From NCBI GenBank assembly GCA_016218575.1, contig JACRDN010000006.1, positions 1 through 64,000 on the forward strand: a DNA stretch of 64,000 nucleotides, read 5' to 3'. The notes beneath the pieces are model-generated. The model did not search any database, was not told where the DNA came from, and worked only from the letters and a program-made list of their open reading frames with translations. This DNA is from Elusimicrobiota bacterium. GTDB taxonomy: Bacteria; Elusimicrobiota; Elusimicrobia; UBA1565; UBA9628. A program made the position numbers and the translations under genes. Shown here piece by piece: positions 46,550 through 56,441 of this stretch (within the stretch, counting starts at the first letter, position 1; every line of letters starts with the position of its first letter).

Positions 46550-48160
46550 ATGGATACCAGGCTGCGCCTGAATATTGCGGCGTGCTTGGCTCTCCTGCCC
46601 CTCTTGCCCTTGAGCCTGCGCCTGGCGCATCTGCAAATCATGCAGCACCAGAGCCTCGAGAGCATGGCCAGGGGGGAATTCAATCGGAGCTCGGTGGAAA
46701 TCCTGCCGCGCAGCGATATCCTGGACCGAAACGGCAACATATTGGCCCAGTCCGTCCTGGTTTGGTCCTGCTTCCTCGATAAGAAGATGATCAAGAAGCC
46801 AGCGGCCTTGGCGGCCCGTCTGGCCCCTCTCATCGGCATGCCGGAAAGCGAGATATTGAATCAATACAAGCTCCAGGTTCGCTTCGTGCGCTTGAGCGAC
46901 CGACTAAGCTTCGACCAAGCCTCAGCCGTCACGGCGGCCCGCATCGAGGGAGTCGGGCTTTCCTCCAAACAGGAGCGTTTCTACCCCAACGGCGGCCTTG
47001 CCAGAAGCCTCTTGGGCCAGGTCAACAGCGAAGGATACGGGCTTTCGGGAATCGAGCTCTCTCTTAACGAGAAGCTCCTGGGAAAAGCCCGCAAGTTCAA
47101 GATCATCAGGGACGGCTCCGGGCGCACCATCCACAAGGAAACCGAGCAGGATCCAGCACCCCCGGAGCCCTTGAGCCTCACCATCGACCGCAACATCCAA
47201 TTCTACGCCGAGCAGGCCCTTCAGGAAGCCGCGGAACAGTTTTCCATCAAGAGCGGGGTGGTGGCGGTCCAGGACCCCAACAACGGGGAGATCCTGGCCA
47301 TGGCCGCCTACCCCGAGAATCCCCTCAGGAACTCCCTCGTCCAGGATTCCTATGAGCCGGGCTCCACCTTCAAAATCGTCGCGGCTGCCGCGGCTCTTGA
47401 GGAGGAGGTGGTCAACCTTGATGAGACTTTTTTCTGCGAAAACGGCTCCTATCAAATCGCTCCCGGGGTCGTGATCCATGACCACGAGCCCGCCGGAAGC
47501 CTGAGCCTGGCGCAAATCCTGGAGAAATCCTCCAACATAGGCATGGCCAAGGTCGCGGCCCGGCTGGGAGCGGTCCGTTTCTACCGCTACGTGAGGGCCT
47601 TCGGCTTCTCCAACAAGACCGGAGTTTCCCTTCCCGGGGAAACCGGGGGCATGATGAAGCCCCTGCCCTCCCTCGGCCACCCGGTCAATCTCGCCACCGC
47701 CTCCTACGGCTACGGGATCGGCGTGAGCCCACTTCAGATGCTCGACGCCTACAGCGCGGTGGCCAACGGCGGGACCCTATGGGAACCCCTCCTCGTTAAG
47801 AACTCCAAGCCCTCCCGCGTCAGACGCCTGGCCTCCCCCAAGACAATGGAAACCCTCTCGCGCATGCTCGAGACAATCGTGCGCCAAGGCACCGGCGTGA
47901 CCGCCCAGATTCCGGGATACCGCGTGGCCGGCAAGACGGGAACCGCGCGCAAACTCGACCCAGAAACGAAAAAATATTCCATGACCCAATACAACGCTTC
48001 CTTCGTCGGGTTTCTCCCGGCCGGGAAGCCCTCCTGGACCGTCCTCGTCGTCATCGAGGATCCCAAGGGGCTTTACTACGGCGCCCAGGTAGCGGCACCC
48101 GTGTTCGCCAAGCTGGGCAAACGCCTCCTCGCCCTCAAGGGAATCTCCAGGCAGATATGA
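46550..48160 (+). CDS. ftsI: penicillin-binding protein 3-type transpeptidase FtsI
   Basis: The septal peptidoglycan transpeptidase, 536 residues. An N-terminal anchor (LNIAACLALLPLLPLSLRLA) is followed by the dimerisation domain (SDILDRNGNILAQSV, YGLSGIELSLNEKLLGKAR) and the transpeptidase domain with the three active-site motifs STFK (Ser272 in YEPGSTFKIV), SSN (EKSSNIGMAK) and KTGT (VAGKTGTARK). No PASTA domain is present. The end is coupled to murE (ATGA). Confidence 0.96.
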   Translation: MDTRLRLNIAACLALLPLLPLSLRLAHLQIMQHQSLESMARGEFNRSSVEILPRSDILDRNGNILAQSVLVWSCFLDKKMIKKPAALAARLAPLIGMPESEILNQYKLQVRFVRLSDRLSFDQASAVTAARIEGVGLSSKQERFYPNGGLARSLLGQVNSEGYGLSGIELSLNEKLLGKARKFKIIRDGSGRTIHKETEQDPAPPEPLSLTIDRNIQFYAEQALQEAAEQFSIKSGVVAVQDPNNGEILAMAAYPENPLRNSLVQDSYEPGSTFKIVAAAAALEEEVVNLDETFFCENGSYQIAPGVVIHDHEPAGSLSLAQILEKSSNIGMAKVAARLGAVRFYRYVRAFGFSNKTGVSLPGETGGMMKPLPSLGHPVNLATASYGYGIGVSPLQMLDAYSAVANGGTLWEPLLVKNSKPSRVRRLASPKTMETLSRMLETIVRQGTGVTAQIPGYRVAGKTGTARKLDPETKKYSMTQYNASFVGFLPAGKPSWTVLVVIEDPKGLYYGAQVAAPVFAKLGKRLLALKGISRQI

Positions 48161-49659
48161 CGCGGCCCCTTAAGGAGCTCCTGCGCGGCGCCGAAGTCCT
48201 GGCTCTCAGCGGCCGGGAGGACGCCGCTATCTCGGGTCTGCGCCATGATTCCAGGCAGGTCCAGCGCGGAGAGCTTTTCTTCGCCCTGCCCGGAGTCAAG
48301 ACGGACGGGAACCGCCACCTCAAGGAGGCCATAGAGCGCGGCGCGGCCGCGATAGTAAGCGAACTGGCGGCTCCCCCGGCCCCGCTCCAAATCCCGGCCG
48401 CCTGGATCCAAGTCCGGGACATCGCCGCGGCCATGGGCAAGATCTCGGATCTCTTTTTCGGCCATCCCTCCGGGGCCATGTCCGTCTTCGGGGTCACGGG
48501 AACCAACGGAAAAACCACGACCACCTACTTCCTTGAGTCCATCGTGCGGGCCTGCGGCGGCGTTCCCGCCGTGGTTGGAACGGTGGACTACCGGATGGGG
48601 GGAAAAACCCTACAAAAAGCCCCCAACACGACTCCCGTTTCCTTGGAGCTCCTGCGCCTCCTCGCCGGCTTCCGCGAGGCCGGCGCCACCCACGCCGCCC
48701 TAGAGGTTTCCTCCCACGCCCTGGCCTTGAAGCGCGTCGAGGAGGTGGACTTCGACGCCGCGATCTTCACCAACCTCAAGCGCGACCATCTGGATTTCCA
48801 CAAGTCCATCGAGGAATACTTCCGCGCCAAGGCGCGCCTCTTCGAGCTTCTGGTCAAAGCCTCCTCTTCCAAGCGCAGGCGCTTGGCCGTGCTCAACGCC
48901 GACGATCCCCGCGGCACTCCCTTGAAGGACCTCTGCCGGGGAGCGGAAATCATTCTCTACGGATTGAAAAATTCAGCTGAAGTGCGTGCCGAGAATCTGG
49001 CCCTCTCCATGGAAGGATCTTCCTTTGATCTCGTGTTTCGCGGCAGGAAGCTCCGCGCCCGGGTTTCCCTTTTAGGCGAGCACAATCTGCGCAACGCACT
49101 GGCCGCGGCGGCGGCCGCCCTGGGGCTCGGCCTGCCCGAGGAAGGGGTGCTCGAGGGCCTGCGCGCGCTCAAGCGGGTGCCGGGGCGGCTGGAGTCCGTC
49201 GCGGCCGGCCAAGACTTCCACGTCCTGGTCGATTACGCCCACACCGACAGCGCCATGGAAACGGTCCTCGACTGCCTGCGCCGGCTTCCCCACAGAAAGA
49301 TCATCTCCGTCTTCGGCTGCGGGGGGGACCGGGACCGCGGCAAGCGCGGACCCACCGGAGCCGCGGCTTGCCGCTTGAGCGATCTGGCCGTCATCACCAG
49401 CGACAACCCCCGCGGCGAGGACCCCTTGCGCATCATCGCCGACATTGTCGAGGGCATCAAGACAGCGGGCCTTAAAAATTATAAGATTCTCCCGGAGCGA
49501 GAAAAGGCCATCGAGGAAGCCATCGCCGAGGCCGGGCCGGGAGACATAGTCCTCCTCGCCGGCAAGGGTCATGAGGAGTGCCAAATCCTCAAGGATCGAA
49601 CCATTTTCTTCGACGACCGAGTAGCGGCCCGCGAGGCTCTAGAGAAAAAGCTGCGATGA
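48157..49659 (+). CDS. murE: UDP-MurNAc-L-Ala-D-Glu meso-diaminopimelate ligase MurE
   Basis: It adds the third amino acid to the peptidoglycan stem peptide. The 500-residue Mur ligase has the ATP loop GVTGTNGKTTTTYFLES, HAALEVSSHALALKRV, FTNLKRDHLDFHKSIEEYF with the carbamylated-lysine region before it, and VDYAHTDSAMETVL. The specificity motif is DNPRGEDP; DNPR marks meso-diaminopimelate rather than lysine. This defines the wall chemistry of the organism. Confidence 0.96.
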   Translation: MTRPLKELLRGAEVLALSGREDAAISGLRHDSRQVQRGELFFALPGVKTDGNRHLKEAIERGAAAIVSELAAPPAPLQIPAAWIQVRDIAAAMGKISDLFFGHPSGAMSVFGVTGTNGKTTTTYFLESIVRACGGVPAVVGTVDYRMGGKTLQKAPNTTPVSLELLRLLAGFREAGATHAALEVSSHALALKRVEEVDFDAAIFTNLKRDHLDFHKSIEEYFRAKARLFELLVKASSSKRRRLAVLNADDPRGTPLKDLCRGAEIILYGLKNSAEVRAENLALSMEGSSFDLVFRGRKLRARVSLLGEHNLRNALAAAAAALGLGLPEEGVLEGLRALKRVPGRLESVAAGQDFHVLVDYAHTDSAMETVLDCLRRLPHRKIISVFGCGGDRDRGKRGPTGAAACRLSDLAVITSDNPRGEDPLRIIADIVEGIKTAGLKNYKILPEREKAIEEAIAEAGPGDIVLLAGKGHEECQILKDRTIFFDDRVAAREALEKKLR

Positions 49660-51023
49660 ATTTGAACATGACGTGGGCGGAGCTGGCCAGGGGGGCGGGA
49701 GGGCTGCTCACCCACGGCGGCGCGCAGGATCTGGTGGACTGCCTTTCCACGGACACCCGATCCCTCAAGACCGGCCAAGCCTTTTGGGCCTTGAAAGGCC
49801 CGCGCTTCGACGCCCACGACCTCCTGAGCCCGGAGCTGGCGCGGGTCTGCCCGGGGTGGGTGATCGAGAAAGACAGGCTCCCGGACAGCGCCCCGCGCCC
49901 CGCCCACGTGGTGGAGGTTCCCAACACCCTCAAGGCCTTGGCCGCCCTGGCGGCCCAACACCGGCGCCGCTTCGACATCCCGGTCGTGGGCATCACCGGC
50001 TCCAACGGAAAGACCACGACCAAGGAAATGCTCAAGAGCATCTGCCTCCAAGTGGGTCCCTCCTGCGCCAATCCGGGGAATTGGAACAACCAGGTGGGGG
50101 TTCCCCTGTCCGTGCTCGAGCTCGGCTGCGAGCATCGCTACGGCATCTTCGAGCTGGCCGACTCGCGCCCGGGAGACATCGCGGAGGTCGCGCGGGTGGC
50201 CCAGCCGAGCCTGGCCGTTCTCACCAACATCGGCCCGGACCACCTCGAATTCTACGGAAGCCTCGACCAGAATTTCAAGACGAAATCGGAGCTCGTCGAA
50301 AGCCTTCCCGAGGAGGGCAGGGCCGTCATCAACATCGACGACCGCTGGCTGGCGGGCTTGGAGCCGCGGCTCGGGGCCAGGGCCATCACTTTCGGGATGA
50401 GCCCGCGGGCCAGGATCTATTTCGCTGGCCCCGATGAACTCGTGGTCGACCGCCACAAGACCCGTGTTCGGCTCAGGGCCTTCGGAACCCTTAGCCGCTA
50501 CAACGCGGCCGCGGCCGCGGCCGCGGCCTGGGCTTTAGGCATAGACGCGGAGAAAATCCGCTTGGGTCTCGAGAGCTATGTCCCCTCCGCCATGCGACTG
50601 GAGCGCCTGAGCCACCCCTCTGGCAGCGAGATAGTCCTCGACGCCTACAACGCCAACCCGGCCTCGATGCGCGCGGCCGTCGAAGCCTTCTGCGACGAGT
50701 TCAAATCCCGCGATAAAATCCTGGTTTTGGGCGACATGAAAGAGCTGGGCCCCCAGTCAGGCGCCTTCCACGCGGAGTTGGGGGAGTGGCTCGCCGAGCT
50801 CCCGCTGGCCGGAGTCTACCTGGCGGGTCCGGAGATGGCGGCCGCGCGGATCGCCCTGGAGCGCAAGGCGCCGGGATTCGCGTTCCGCTACGCCCTGGAT
50901 CCCCTGGCTTGGACCGATGACCTGCGCCGGCGGCTCGACGCCCGGACCGCGGTGTTTTTCAAAGCCTCCCGAGTCATGAAATTCGAATCCATCCTGGACT
51001 CCCTCTCATGCTCTATTACCTAG
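49656..51023 (+). CDS. murF: UDP-MurNAc-tripeptide D-Ala-D-Ala ligase MurF
   Basis: It completes the pentapeptide. The 455-residue protein has STDTRSLKTGQAFWALKGPR near the start, the ATP loop VVGITGSNGKTTTKEMLKSI, NPGNWNNQVGVPLSVLEL, LTNIGPDHLEFYGSL and LDAYNANPASMRAAVEAFCD. The last is the MurF hallmark. The ATG overlaps the murE stop; the end overlaps mraY by 16 nt. Confidence 0.96.
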   Translation: MNLNMTWAELARGAGGLLTHGGAQDLVDCLSTDTRSLKTGQAFWALKGPRFDAHDLLSPELARVCPGWVIEKDRLPDSAPRPAHVVEVPNTLKALAALAAQHRRRFDIPVVGITGSNGKTTTKEMLKSICLQVGPSCANPGNWNNQVGVPLSVLELGCEHRYGIFELADSRPGDIAEVARVAQPSLAVLTNIGPDHLEFYGSLDQNFKTKSELVESLPEEGRAVINIDDRWLAGLEPRLGARAITFGMSPRARIYFAGPDELVVDRHKTRVRLRAFGTLSRYNAAAAAAAAWALGIDAEKIRLGLESYVPSAMRLERLSHPSGSEIVLDAYNANPASMRAAVEAFCDEFKSRDKILVLGDMKELGPQSGAFHAELGEWLAELPLAGVYLAGPEMAAARIALERKAPGFAFRYALDPLAWTDDLRRRLDARTAVFFKASRVMKFESILDSLSCSIT

Positions 51024-52093
51024 CCCGCTACAAGGAGCTCGGCGGCGCCTTCAACATCTTCCAGTACATCACCTTCCGCGCCGGAGGCGCCGCCTTGACC
51101 GCTCTCTTGGCCTCCCTCCTGATAGGGCCTTCCCTCATCGAAAGCCTGCGCCGGCACAAAATCGGACAGATTCAGCGCCGGGACGGGCCCAAGAGCCACC
51201 TGGGCAAGCAGGGCACCCCCACCATGGGCGGGCTTCTCATTTTCTTCACCTTGGTTTCGAGCGCGCTCCTCTGGATGCGCTGGGACAACCGCTTCCTGTG
51301 GCTGCTCATGGGCGTGGTCTTCCTGCTCACTGCCGTGGGTTTTTGGGACGACTACCAGAAGCTGGTCCTGAAAAACTCGGCCGGCATCTCATCCCGGACC
51401 AAGTTCGCGGTTCAGATCGCCGTGGCCCTGGGCGTGGTCCTGTACCTGGCCGTGCGGCCTCCCAACGGCATGTTCCCGTCTCATTTGAACCTTCCCTACA
51501 CCAAGGAGCTGTTCTGGGACCTGGGGCCCGCCTACTTCGTGTTCGCGGCCCTGATGATCGTGGGAGCTTCCAACGCGGTCAACCTGACCGACGGCCTCGA
51601 TGGGCTGGCCTGCGGAAGCCTCATCTTCTGCGCCATAGCCTACGGGGTCTTCGCCTACGCGGCGGGCAACGCGAAGTTCGCCTCTTACCTCAGGATCATC
51701 CCGGTGGAGGGAGCGGGGGAGATCACCGTGTTCCTGGCGGCCCTGGTGGGCTCCTGCCTGGGGTTCCTGTGGTACAACGCCTACCCCGCCGAGATGTTCA
51801 TGGGCGACACCGGCTCCCTGTTCCTGGGAGGAATCATCGCCACCGTGGCCCTTTGCGTCAAGGCCGAGCTCATGCTGCCCATCATCGGCGGGATTTTCGT
51901 CCTCGAAACATTGTCCGTCATCCTGCAAATGTCCTCCTATAAGCTGCGCAAGGGAAAACGGATTTTTCGCATGGCGCCCCTGCACCATCACTTCGAGCTC
52001 TCCGGGATCTCCGAGCCCAAGGTCACCGTAAGATTCTGGATCGGCGGCATCGTCTTGATGCTTCTGGCCCTAGCCTCCTTGAAAATCCGCTGA
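51008..52093 (+). CDS. mraY: phospho-N-acetylmuramoyl-pentapeptide transferase MraY
   Basis: It transfers phospho-MurNAc-pentapeptide to undecaprenyl phosphate, forming lipid I. The 361-residue membrane enzyme has about ten hydrophobic segments, KSHLGKQGTPTMGGLLIFF, VGFWDDYQKL (Asp-Asp), NAVNLTDGLDGLACG, AEMFMGDTGSLFLGG and RMAPLHHHFELSGISEPKV. All catalytic Asp and His residues expected for the family are visible. Confidence 0.97.
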   Translation: MLYYLARYKELGGAFNIFQYITFRAGGAALTALLASLLIGPSLIESLRRHKIGQIQRRDGPKSHLGKQGTPTMGGLLIFFTLVSSALLWMRWDNRFLWLLMGVVFLLTAVGFWDDYQKLVLKNSAGISSRTKFAVQIAVALGVVLYLAVRPPNGMFPSHLNLPYTKELFWDLGPAYFVFAALMIVGASNAVNLTDGLDGLACGSLIFCAIAYGVFAYAAGNAKFASYLRIIPVEGAGEITVFLAALVGSCLGFLWYNAYPAEMFMGDTGSLFLGGIIATVALCVKAELMLPIIGGIFVLETLSVILQMSSYKLRKGKRIFRMAPLHHHFELSGISEPKVTVRFWIGGIVLMLLALASLKIR

Positions 52094-53499
52094 TGGAGCG
52101 CTTCGAGCCCGGGGCCTTCAAGGGCCGCAAGGCCGGGGTTCTGGGCTTGGGACGCTCTGGCACCGCCTGCGCCAAGCTACTGCTCTCAAAAGGCTTCTCG
52201 GTTTTCGCCAGCGACTCGCGCCCAGCCCCCGAGCTAAAAGCCATGCTAGGGCGCGCCCCCAAAAGACTAGATTGGGAAGGGGGCCGGCACAGCCGCAAGC
52301 TGCTCCAATGCGCCTTCGTGGTAAAGAGCCCCGGCTTGAGTCCGGACCTTCCCATCCTGAGCCGCCTGCGCGATGCTCGCGTCCCGGTCTACAGCGAACT
52401 GGAGGTAGCGTTGGCCTTCTGCAAGGCTCGGGACATCGTGGCCGTCACTGGCACCAACGGCAAAACGACCACGACGACCCTCACCGGGGAAGTATTCCGC
52501 CAGGCCCTGCCGCGCGGGCGCCGGGCCGCGGTGTGCGGCAACATCGGCATCCCCTTTTCCGAGGCCGCCCCAAAACTGGGCGCAAAGGACTGCCTCGTCG
52601 CGGAAGTCTCGAGCTACCAGTTGGAGGACAGCCGCCATTTTCGGCCGCGCGCCGCTGCCATCCTCAACATCACCCCCGACCACCTCGACCACCACGGAGG
52701 GATGGACCGGTATCTCTCGGCCAAGGCCAGGATTTTCCAGGAGCAGTCCGCCTCCGATCTATGCGTTTTCAACGCCGAGGATCCCCTCTGCCTCAAGATG
52801 TCCCGGGACTGCCCGGCAAAAAAACTCTACTTCGGCTTGACTCCCCAGCCCTTCATCCACGCCTGGATGAGCCGGGGCAAGATAAGGATCCGGCTTCCGG
52901 GAAGCCGGAGGGAACTCTCGCTCTCGCCCCCGGCTTTGCCCGGGCGGCACAATCTCGAAAACGCCATGGCCTCGGCCCTCCTGGCCTTGGGCCTGGATCT
53001 TGAGCTACCCAAGATACAGAAGGCCTTCACAGCCTTCCGCGGCGTGGAGCACCGCCTGGAGGACTTGGGGCTCCTGGGGGGCCTGCGCTGCCTCAACGAT
53101 TCCAAGGCCACGAACGTGGACTCCACCATGGTGGCGCTCAAGTCCCTCGAGTCAGTGGGAAATCGCGTCTTCCTGATCCTGGGCGGCCTGCACAAGGGCA
53201 GTTCCTACAAGCCCTTGGCCCCTTTCATCGCCAAGAGCGCCAAGGCGATTCTCACCATCGGCAGCGCCGCGGCGAAAATCGAGGAGGATCTGCGGGGAAC
53301 CAAGCCCCTACTGCCCTGCTCCGACCTGGAAACCGCCGTGGAGACCGCCTTCCAGGTGGCCTCCCCTGGGGACGTCCTGCTGCTCTCCCCGGCCTGCGCC
53401 TCCTTTGATCAGTTCAAGAATTTCGAGGAGAGGGGAAGTCGCTTCAAGGCCCTGGTCCGGGCCAGAGCCAAAACCCATGGTGTTCAGAAAAAGAAATAG
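52093..53499 (+). CDS. murD: UDP-MurNAc-L-Ala D-glutamate ligase MurD
   Basis: It adds D-glutamate to UDP-MurNAc-L-Ala. The 468-residue protein has VLGLGRSGTACAKLLLSKG at the start, the ATP loop AVTGTNGKTTTTTLTGEVF, GNIGIPFSEAA, VAEVSSYQLEDSRHFRPRAA, LNITPDHLDHHGGMDRYLSA, and NDSKATNVDSTMVALKS in the C-terminal domain. Its ATG overlaps the mraY stop by one base and ftsW starts within its end. Confidence 0.96.
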   Translation: MERFEPGAFKGRKAGVLGLGRSGTACAKLLLSKGFSVFASDSRPAPELKAMLGRAPKRLDWEGGRHSRKLLQCAFVVKSPGLSPDLPILSRLRDARVPVYSELEVALAFCKARDIVAVTGTNGKTTTTTLTGEVFRQALPRGRRAAVCGNIGIPFSEAAPKLGAKDCLVAEVSSYQLEDSRHFRPRAAAILNITPDHLDHHGGMDRYLSAKARIFQEQSASDLCVFNAEDPLCLKMSRDCPAKKLYFGLTPQPFIHAWMSRGKIRIRLPGSRRELSLSPPALPGRHNLENAMASALLALGLDLELPKIQKAFTAFRGVEHRLEDLGLLGGLRCLNDSKATNVDSTMVALKSLESVGNRVFLILGGLHKGSSYKPLAPFIAKSAKAILTIGSAAAKIEEDLRGTKPLLPCSDLETAVETAFQVASPGDVLLLSPACASFDQFKNFEERGSRFKALVRARAKTHGVQKKK

Positions 53500-54592
53500 C
53501 CTCGATTACACCTTGCTCGCGGCCACCATGGCCCTGGTCTGCTGGGGCCTGGTCATGGTGTATTCCGCCAGCGCCATTTGGGCCGAGCAGAATATGGGAA
53601 ATCCCCTCTATTTCTTCAAGCGCCAAATGATCTCTGCCGCGGCGGGACTGGCGCTGATGGCGGCCGTAAGCCGCTTCAATTACAACCGCCTCATGGACTG
53701 GGTTTTTCCCTTGATGGCCGCGACGACCCTGGCTCTCGTGGTCGTGCTCTTTTGCCCCGCCGTAGCCGGGGTCAAGCGCTGGATCAGGATCGGCCCTCTG
53801 GGCCTCCAGCCGGCGGAGTTCGCCAAGCTCACGGCCGCGATTTACCTGGCCAGCTACCTGGACCGCAAGAAAAGCAAGATCGGATCGCCGGTTTGGGGCC
53901 TCGCGGTTCCCATAGGAGCGGTCTCAGCTTTGTGGTTCCTCATATCGCGCGAGCCCGACCTCGGCACTCCCGTGCTCATGTTCTCGGTAACGATCCTCGT
54001 CCTCTTCATCGGGGGAAGCCGCGTCCAATATCTGTTGGCGGCCATTCTGGCCGCGCTCCCGATCGTGGCCTACGAGCTCATCAAATACCCCTACCGACGT
54101 GCCCGCCTCTTCAATTTCCTAACGCCGTTCAAGGACGCGCGCGGCGCGGGCTATCAGCTCGCCCAATCCATCCTGGCCGTGGGCTCCGGAGGCTGGTTCG
54201 GCAAGGGCTTGGGCGCCTCCAAGCTCAAGCTCATGTACTTGCCCACGCCCCACACGGACTTCATTTTCCCGGTCATATGCGAGGAGTTGGGGCTCTTGGG
54301 AGCGCTCACGATGCTGGGGTTTTTCGCCATGATCCTCGTGCGCGGAGCGCGCATCGCGCGCTCGGCACCCAACCTGTTCGGAACCCTGCTCGCCTGCGGC
54401 ATCACCTTCACGCTCTGCCTCCAGGCCTTCTTCAACGTGGGCATGTCGATCGGCCTTCTGCCCACCAAGGGCATTCCCCTGCCCTTTATTTCCTACGGCC
54501 GCTCCTCTCTCTTGACCAGCCTCATCGGCATCGGCATACTCCTCAATATCTCGCGGCAGTCCGCCCCATGGGAACCCCCTCAACGCCATTAG
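53477..54592 (+). CDS. ftsW: septal peptidoglycan glycosyltransferase FtsW
   Basis: A SEDS-family polymerase partnered with FtsI. The 371-residue protein has about ten membrane segments, the early VMVYSASAIWAEQNMGNPLY, GVKRWIRIGPLGLQPAEFAK, REPDLGTPVLM with the catalytic Asp region, AVGSGGWFGKGLGASKLKLM, PTPHTDFIFPVICEELGLLG and LPFISYGRSSLLTSLIGIGI. The ATG at 53477 lies inside murD; RodA is the alternative, but the position in the cluster supports FtsW. Confidence 0.93.
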   Translation: MVFRKRNSLDYTLLAATMALVCWGLVMVYSASAIWAEQNMGNPLYFFKRQMISAAAGLALMAAVSRFNYNRLMDWVFPLMAATTLALVVVLFCPAVAGVKRWIRIGPLGLQPAEFAKLTAAIYLASYLDRKKSKIGSPVWGLAVPIGAVSALWFLISREPDLGTPVLMFSVTILVLFIGGSRVQYLLAAILAALPIVAYELIKYPYRRARLFNFLTPFKDARGAGYQLAQSILAVGSGGWFGKGLGASKLKLMYLPTPHTDFIFPVICEELGLLGALTMLGFFAMILVRGARIARSAPNLFGTLLACGITFTLCLQAFFNVGMSIGLLPTKGIPLPFISYGRSSLLTSLIGIGILLNISRQSAPWEPPQRH

Positions 54593-55692
54593 CGGAGCGG
54601 CGCAAGCGAGCCCTGATCGCGGCGGGGGGCACCGGGGGGCATTTTTATCCGGGTCTCGTCCTGGCCAAGACCCTGCGAGGGCGCGGCTGGGAGCCGTTGC
54701 TTTGCGTGAGACGGGGCGACCCCGCCTTGGCCGTATTGGAGAAAGAGGGCCTCGCCTCGGTGGAAATGGATCTTTCCGGCCTGCCAAGGTCGCTCGGCCC
54801 CGGGCTCATCGTTTTCGCGTGGAAGCTGTGGAAAGGCTTCCTTCTTGCGCGCCAAATCGCCAAGGATTTCAAGCCGGACATCACTATCGGCATGGGAGGC
54901 TATCTTACTTTTCCCTGCTTGCTGGCCTCAAGGCTCCAAGGCATCCCGGGCGTTCTCCATGATTCCAACGCGGTCCTGGGCCTGGCCAACCGGGCCGCCC
55001 GTCTCCTAGGCGCCAAGCTGTTTTGGGGCCTGCCCACGGTCCATGGAGGAGGCATGCTCACGGGCACGCCGATACGCCCATCCCTATGGGAAATAAAGCC
55101 CAAGGAGGAGGCAAGAAAACGCCTGGGGCTGGCCTGCGGCCAGCCCCTACTTCTAGTCTTCGGCGGCAGCCAGGGCGCAAGATCTGTGAATCGCAGCGTG
55201 CCGGCAGCTCTCAAAAAGCTGCCGGTTGGATGCGCGCTTCAAGTTCTCCACCTGACTGGCGTCAATAACTTCGAGGAAACCCGCCGCGCTTACGAAGGTT
55301 CGGCGTTTGCGGTGAAGCTCCTGCCTTTTCTCGAGGAGATGCAATGGGCTTACGCGGCATGCGACCTCGTCCTGTGCCGGTCCGGGGCGAGCACCTTGGC
55401 AGAGCTCGCCTCCCAGGAAAAACCCGCCGTCCTCGTGCCCTATCCCCTGGCCGCGGCCAATCACCAGGAGGCCAACGCCAAAATCCTGGCCCGGGCCGGA
55501 GCCGCGCGCCTTCTTTTGGACCGGGACATCGCGGAAGGGCTCGCGCCGATCCTCGAGGATTTGCTATGGTCGCAGGACAGCCCCGCCAAGCGCCGCTCCA
55601 TGGCCGAGGCTTACGCGCGCCTGGGCCTGCCGCCGGCGCATGAAACGGCCGAGCGCCTGGCGGACGCGGTGGAAAAAACCTCGAGACAATGA
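54568..55692 (+). CDS. murG: UDP-GlcNAc undecaprenyl-pyrophosphoryl-MurNAc-pentapeptide transferase MurG
   Basis: It makes lipid II from lipid I. The 374-residue GT-B protein has LIAAGGTGGHFYPGLVLAKT at the start, ITIGMGGYLTFPCLLASRLQ, VLHDSNAVLGLANR in place of the usual HEQN, LVFGGSQGARSVNRSVPAAL and LCRSGASTLAELASQEKPAV, the nucleotide-sugar binding region. It overlaps ftsW by 25 nt. No murC, murB or ddl follows. Confidence 0.94.
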   Translation: MGTPSTPLAERRKRALIAAGGTGGHFYPGLVLAKTLRGRGWEPLLCVRRGDPALAVLEKEGLASVEMDLSGLPRSLGPGLIVFAWKLWKGFLLARQIAKDFKPDITIGMGGYLTFPCLLASRLQGIPGVLHDSNAVLGLANRAARLLGAKLFWGLPTVHGGGMLTGTPIRPSLWEIKPKEEARKRLGLACGQPLLLVFGGSQGARSVNRSVPAALKKLPVGCALQVLHLTGVNNFEETRRAYEGSAFAVKLLPFLEEMQWAYAACDLVLCRSGASTLAELASQEKPAVLVPYPLAAANHQEANAKILARAGAARLLLDRDIAEGLAPILEDLLWSQDSPAKRRSMAEAYARLGLPPAHETAERLADAVEKTSRQ

Positions 55693-56432
55693 AAACCAGA
55701 ATACTCGTGGTCAACGACGACGGGATCAATGGCCGAGGCCTGGCCCCCCTGATCGAAGCCGTCCGCCCTCTGGGGGAAGTCGTGGTCGTAGTGCCGGACC
55801 AGGAGCGCTCCGCCGACAGCCATTCGCTCACCTTGCACAAACCCATCCGGATCCACCGCGTGGCTCCCATGATTTTCACCTTGAACGGCAGCCCGGCCGA
55901 TTGCGCCAGGCTAGGAATCCTGGAGATCATGAATTCCAAGGTAAGCCTCGTGGTCTCCGGCATCAACCGGGGCTACAATCTCGGGGAGGACGTGGTCTAT
56001 TCCGGAACCGTCGCCGGCGCCCGGGAAGCGACTTTGCTGGAGGTGCCGGCCATCGCCTTCTCGCAGGACCCGAGTTCCCTCGGCTACGCGGCCGCTGTCG
56101 TCTGGGCCCGGAAGTTGGCGCGGCTCGTGCTGAAATTCGACCTCCCTCCCGGCATCTGCCTCAACGTCAATTTCCCAAAGCCCCGGCACGGGAATATCTT
56201 GAAACCCCTGCCCATGAGGCTCGGCCGGCGCATCTACAGCAAGGAAGTGACCAAGAGGGCCGACCCTCGGGGAGGCCATTATTATTGGCTGGCGGGAAGC
56301 TCGGTCAAGAGCGTCAACCTCAAGGGCACCGACGTCAGCGCGGTGGCCTCTGGCCACGCCTCGGTGACTCCTCTGCACGTAGACAACACCGATTTCCCCA
56401 CGCTCGACATCCTGCGCTCCTGGGAACTGTAG
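55689..56432 (+). CDS. surE: 5'/3'-nucleotidase SurE
   Basis: A metal-dependent nucleoside monophosphatase. The 247-residue protein has the classic start RILVVNDDGINGRGLAPLIE with the metal-binding Asp-Asp, PDQERSADSHSLTL, LNGSPADCARLGI and VSGINRGYNLGEDVVYSGTV with the metal-binding Asn. It is translationally coupled to murG (ATGA), an unusual neighbour for the cell-wall cluster. Confidence 0.95.
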   Translation: MKTRILVVNDDGINGRGLAPLIEAVRPLGEVVVVVPDQERSADSHSLTLHKPIRIHRVAPMIFTLNGSPADCARLGILEIMNSKVSLVVSGINRGYNLGEDVVYSGTVAGAREATLLEVPAIAFSQDPSSLGYAAAVVWARKLARLVLKFDLPPGICLNVNFPKPRHGNILKPLPMRLGRRIYSKEVTKRADPRGGHYYWLAGSSVKSVNLKGTDVSAVASGHASVTPLHVDNTDFPTLDILRSWEL

Positions 56433-56441
56433 GGAACTCTA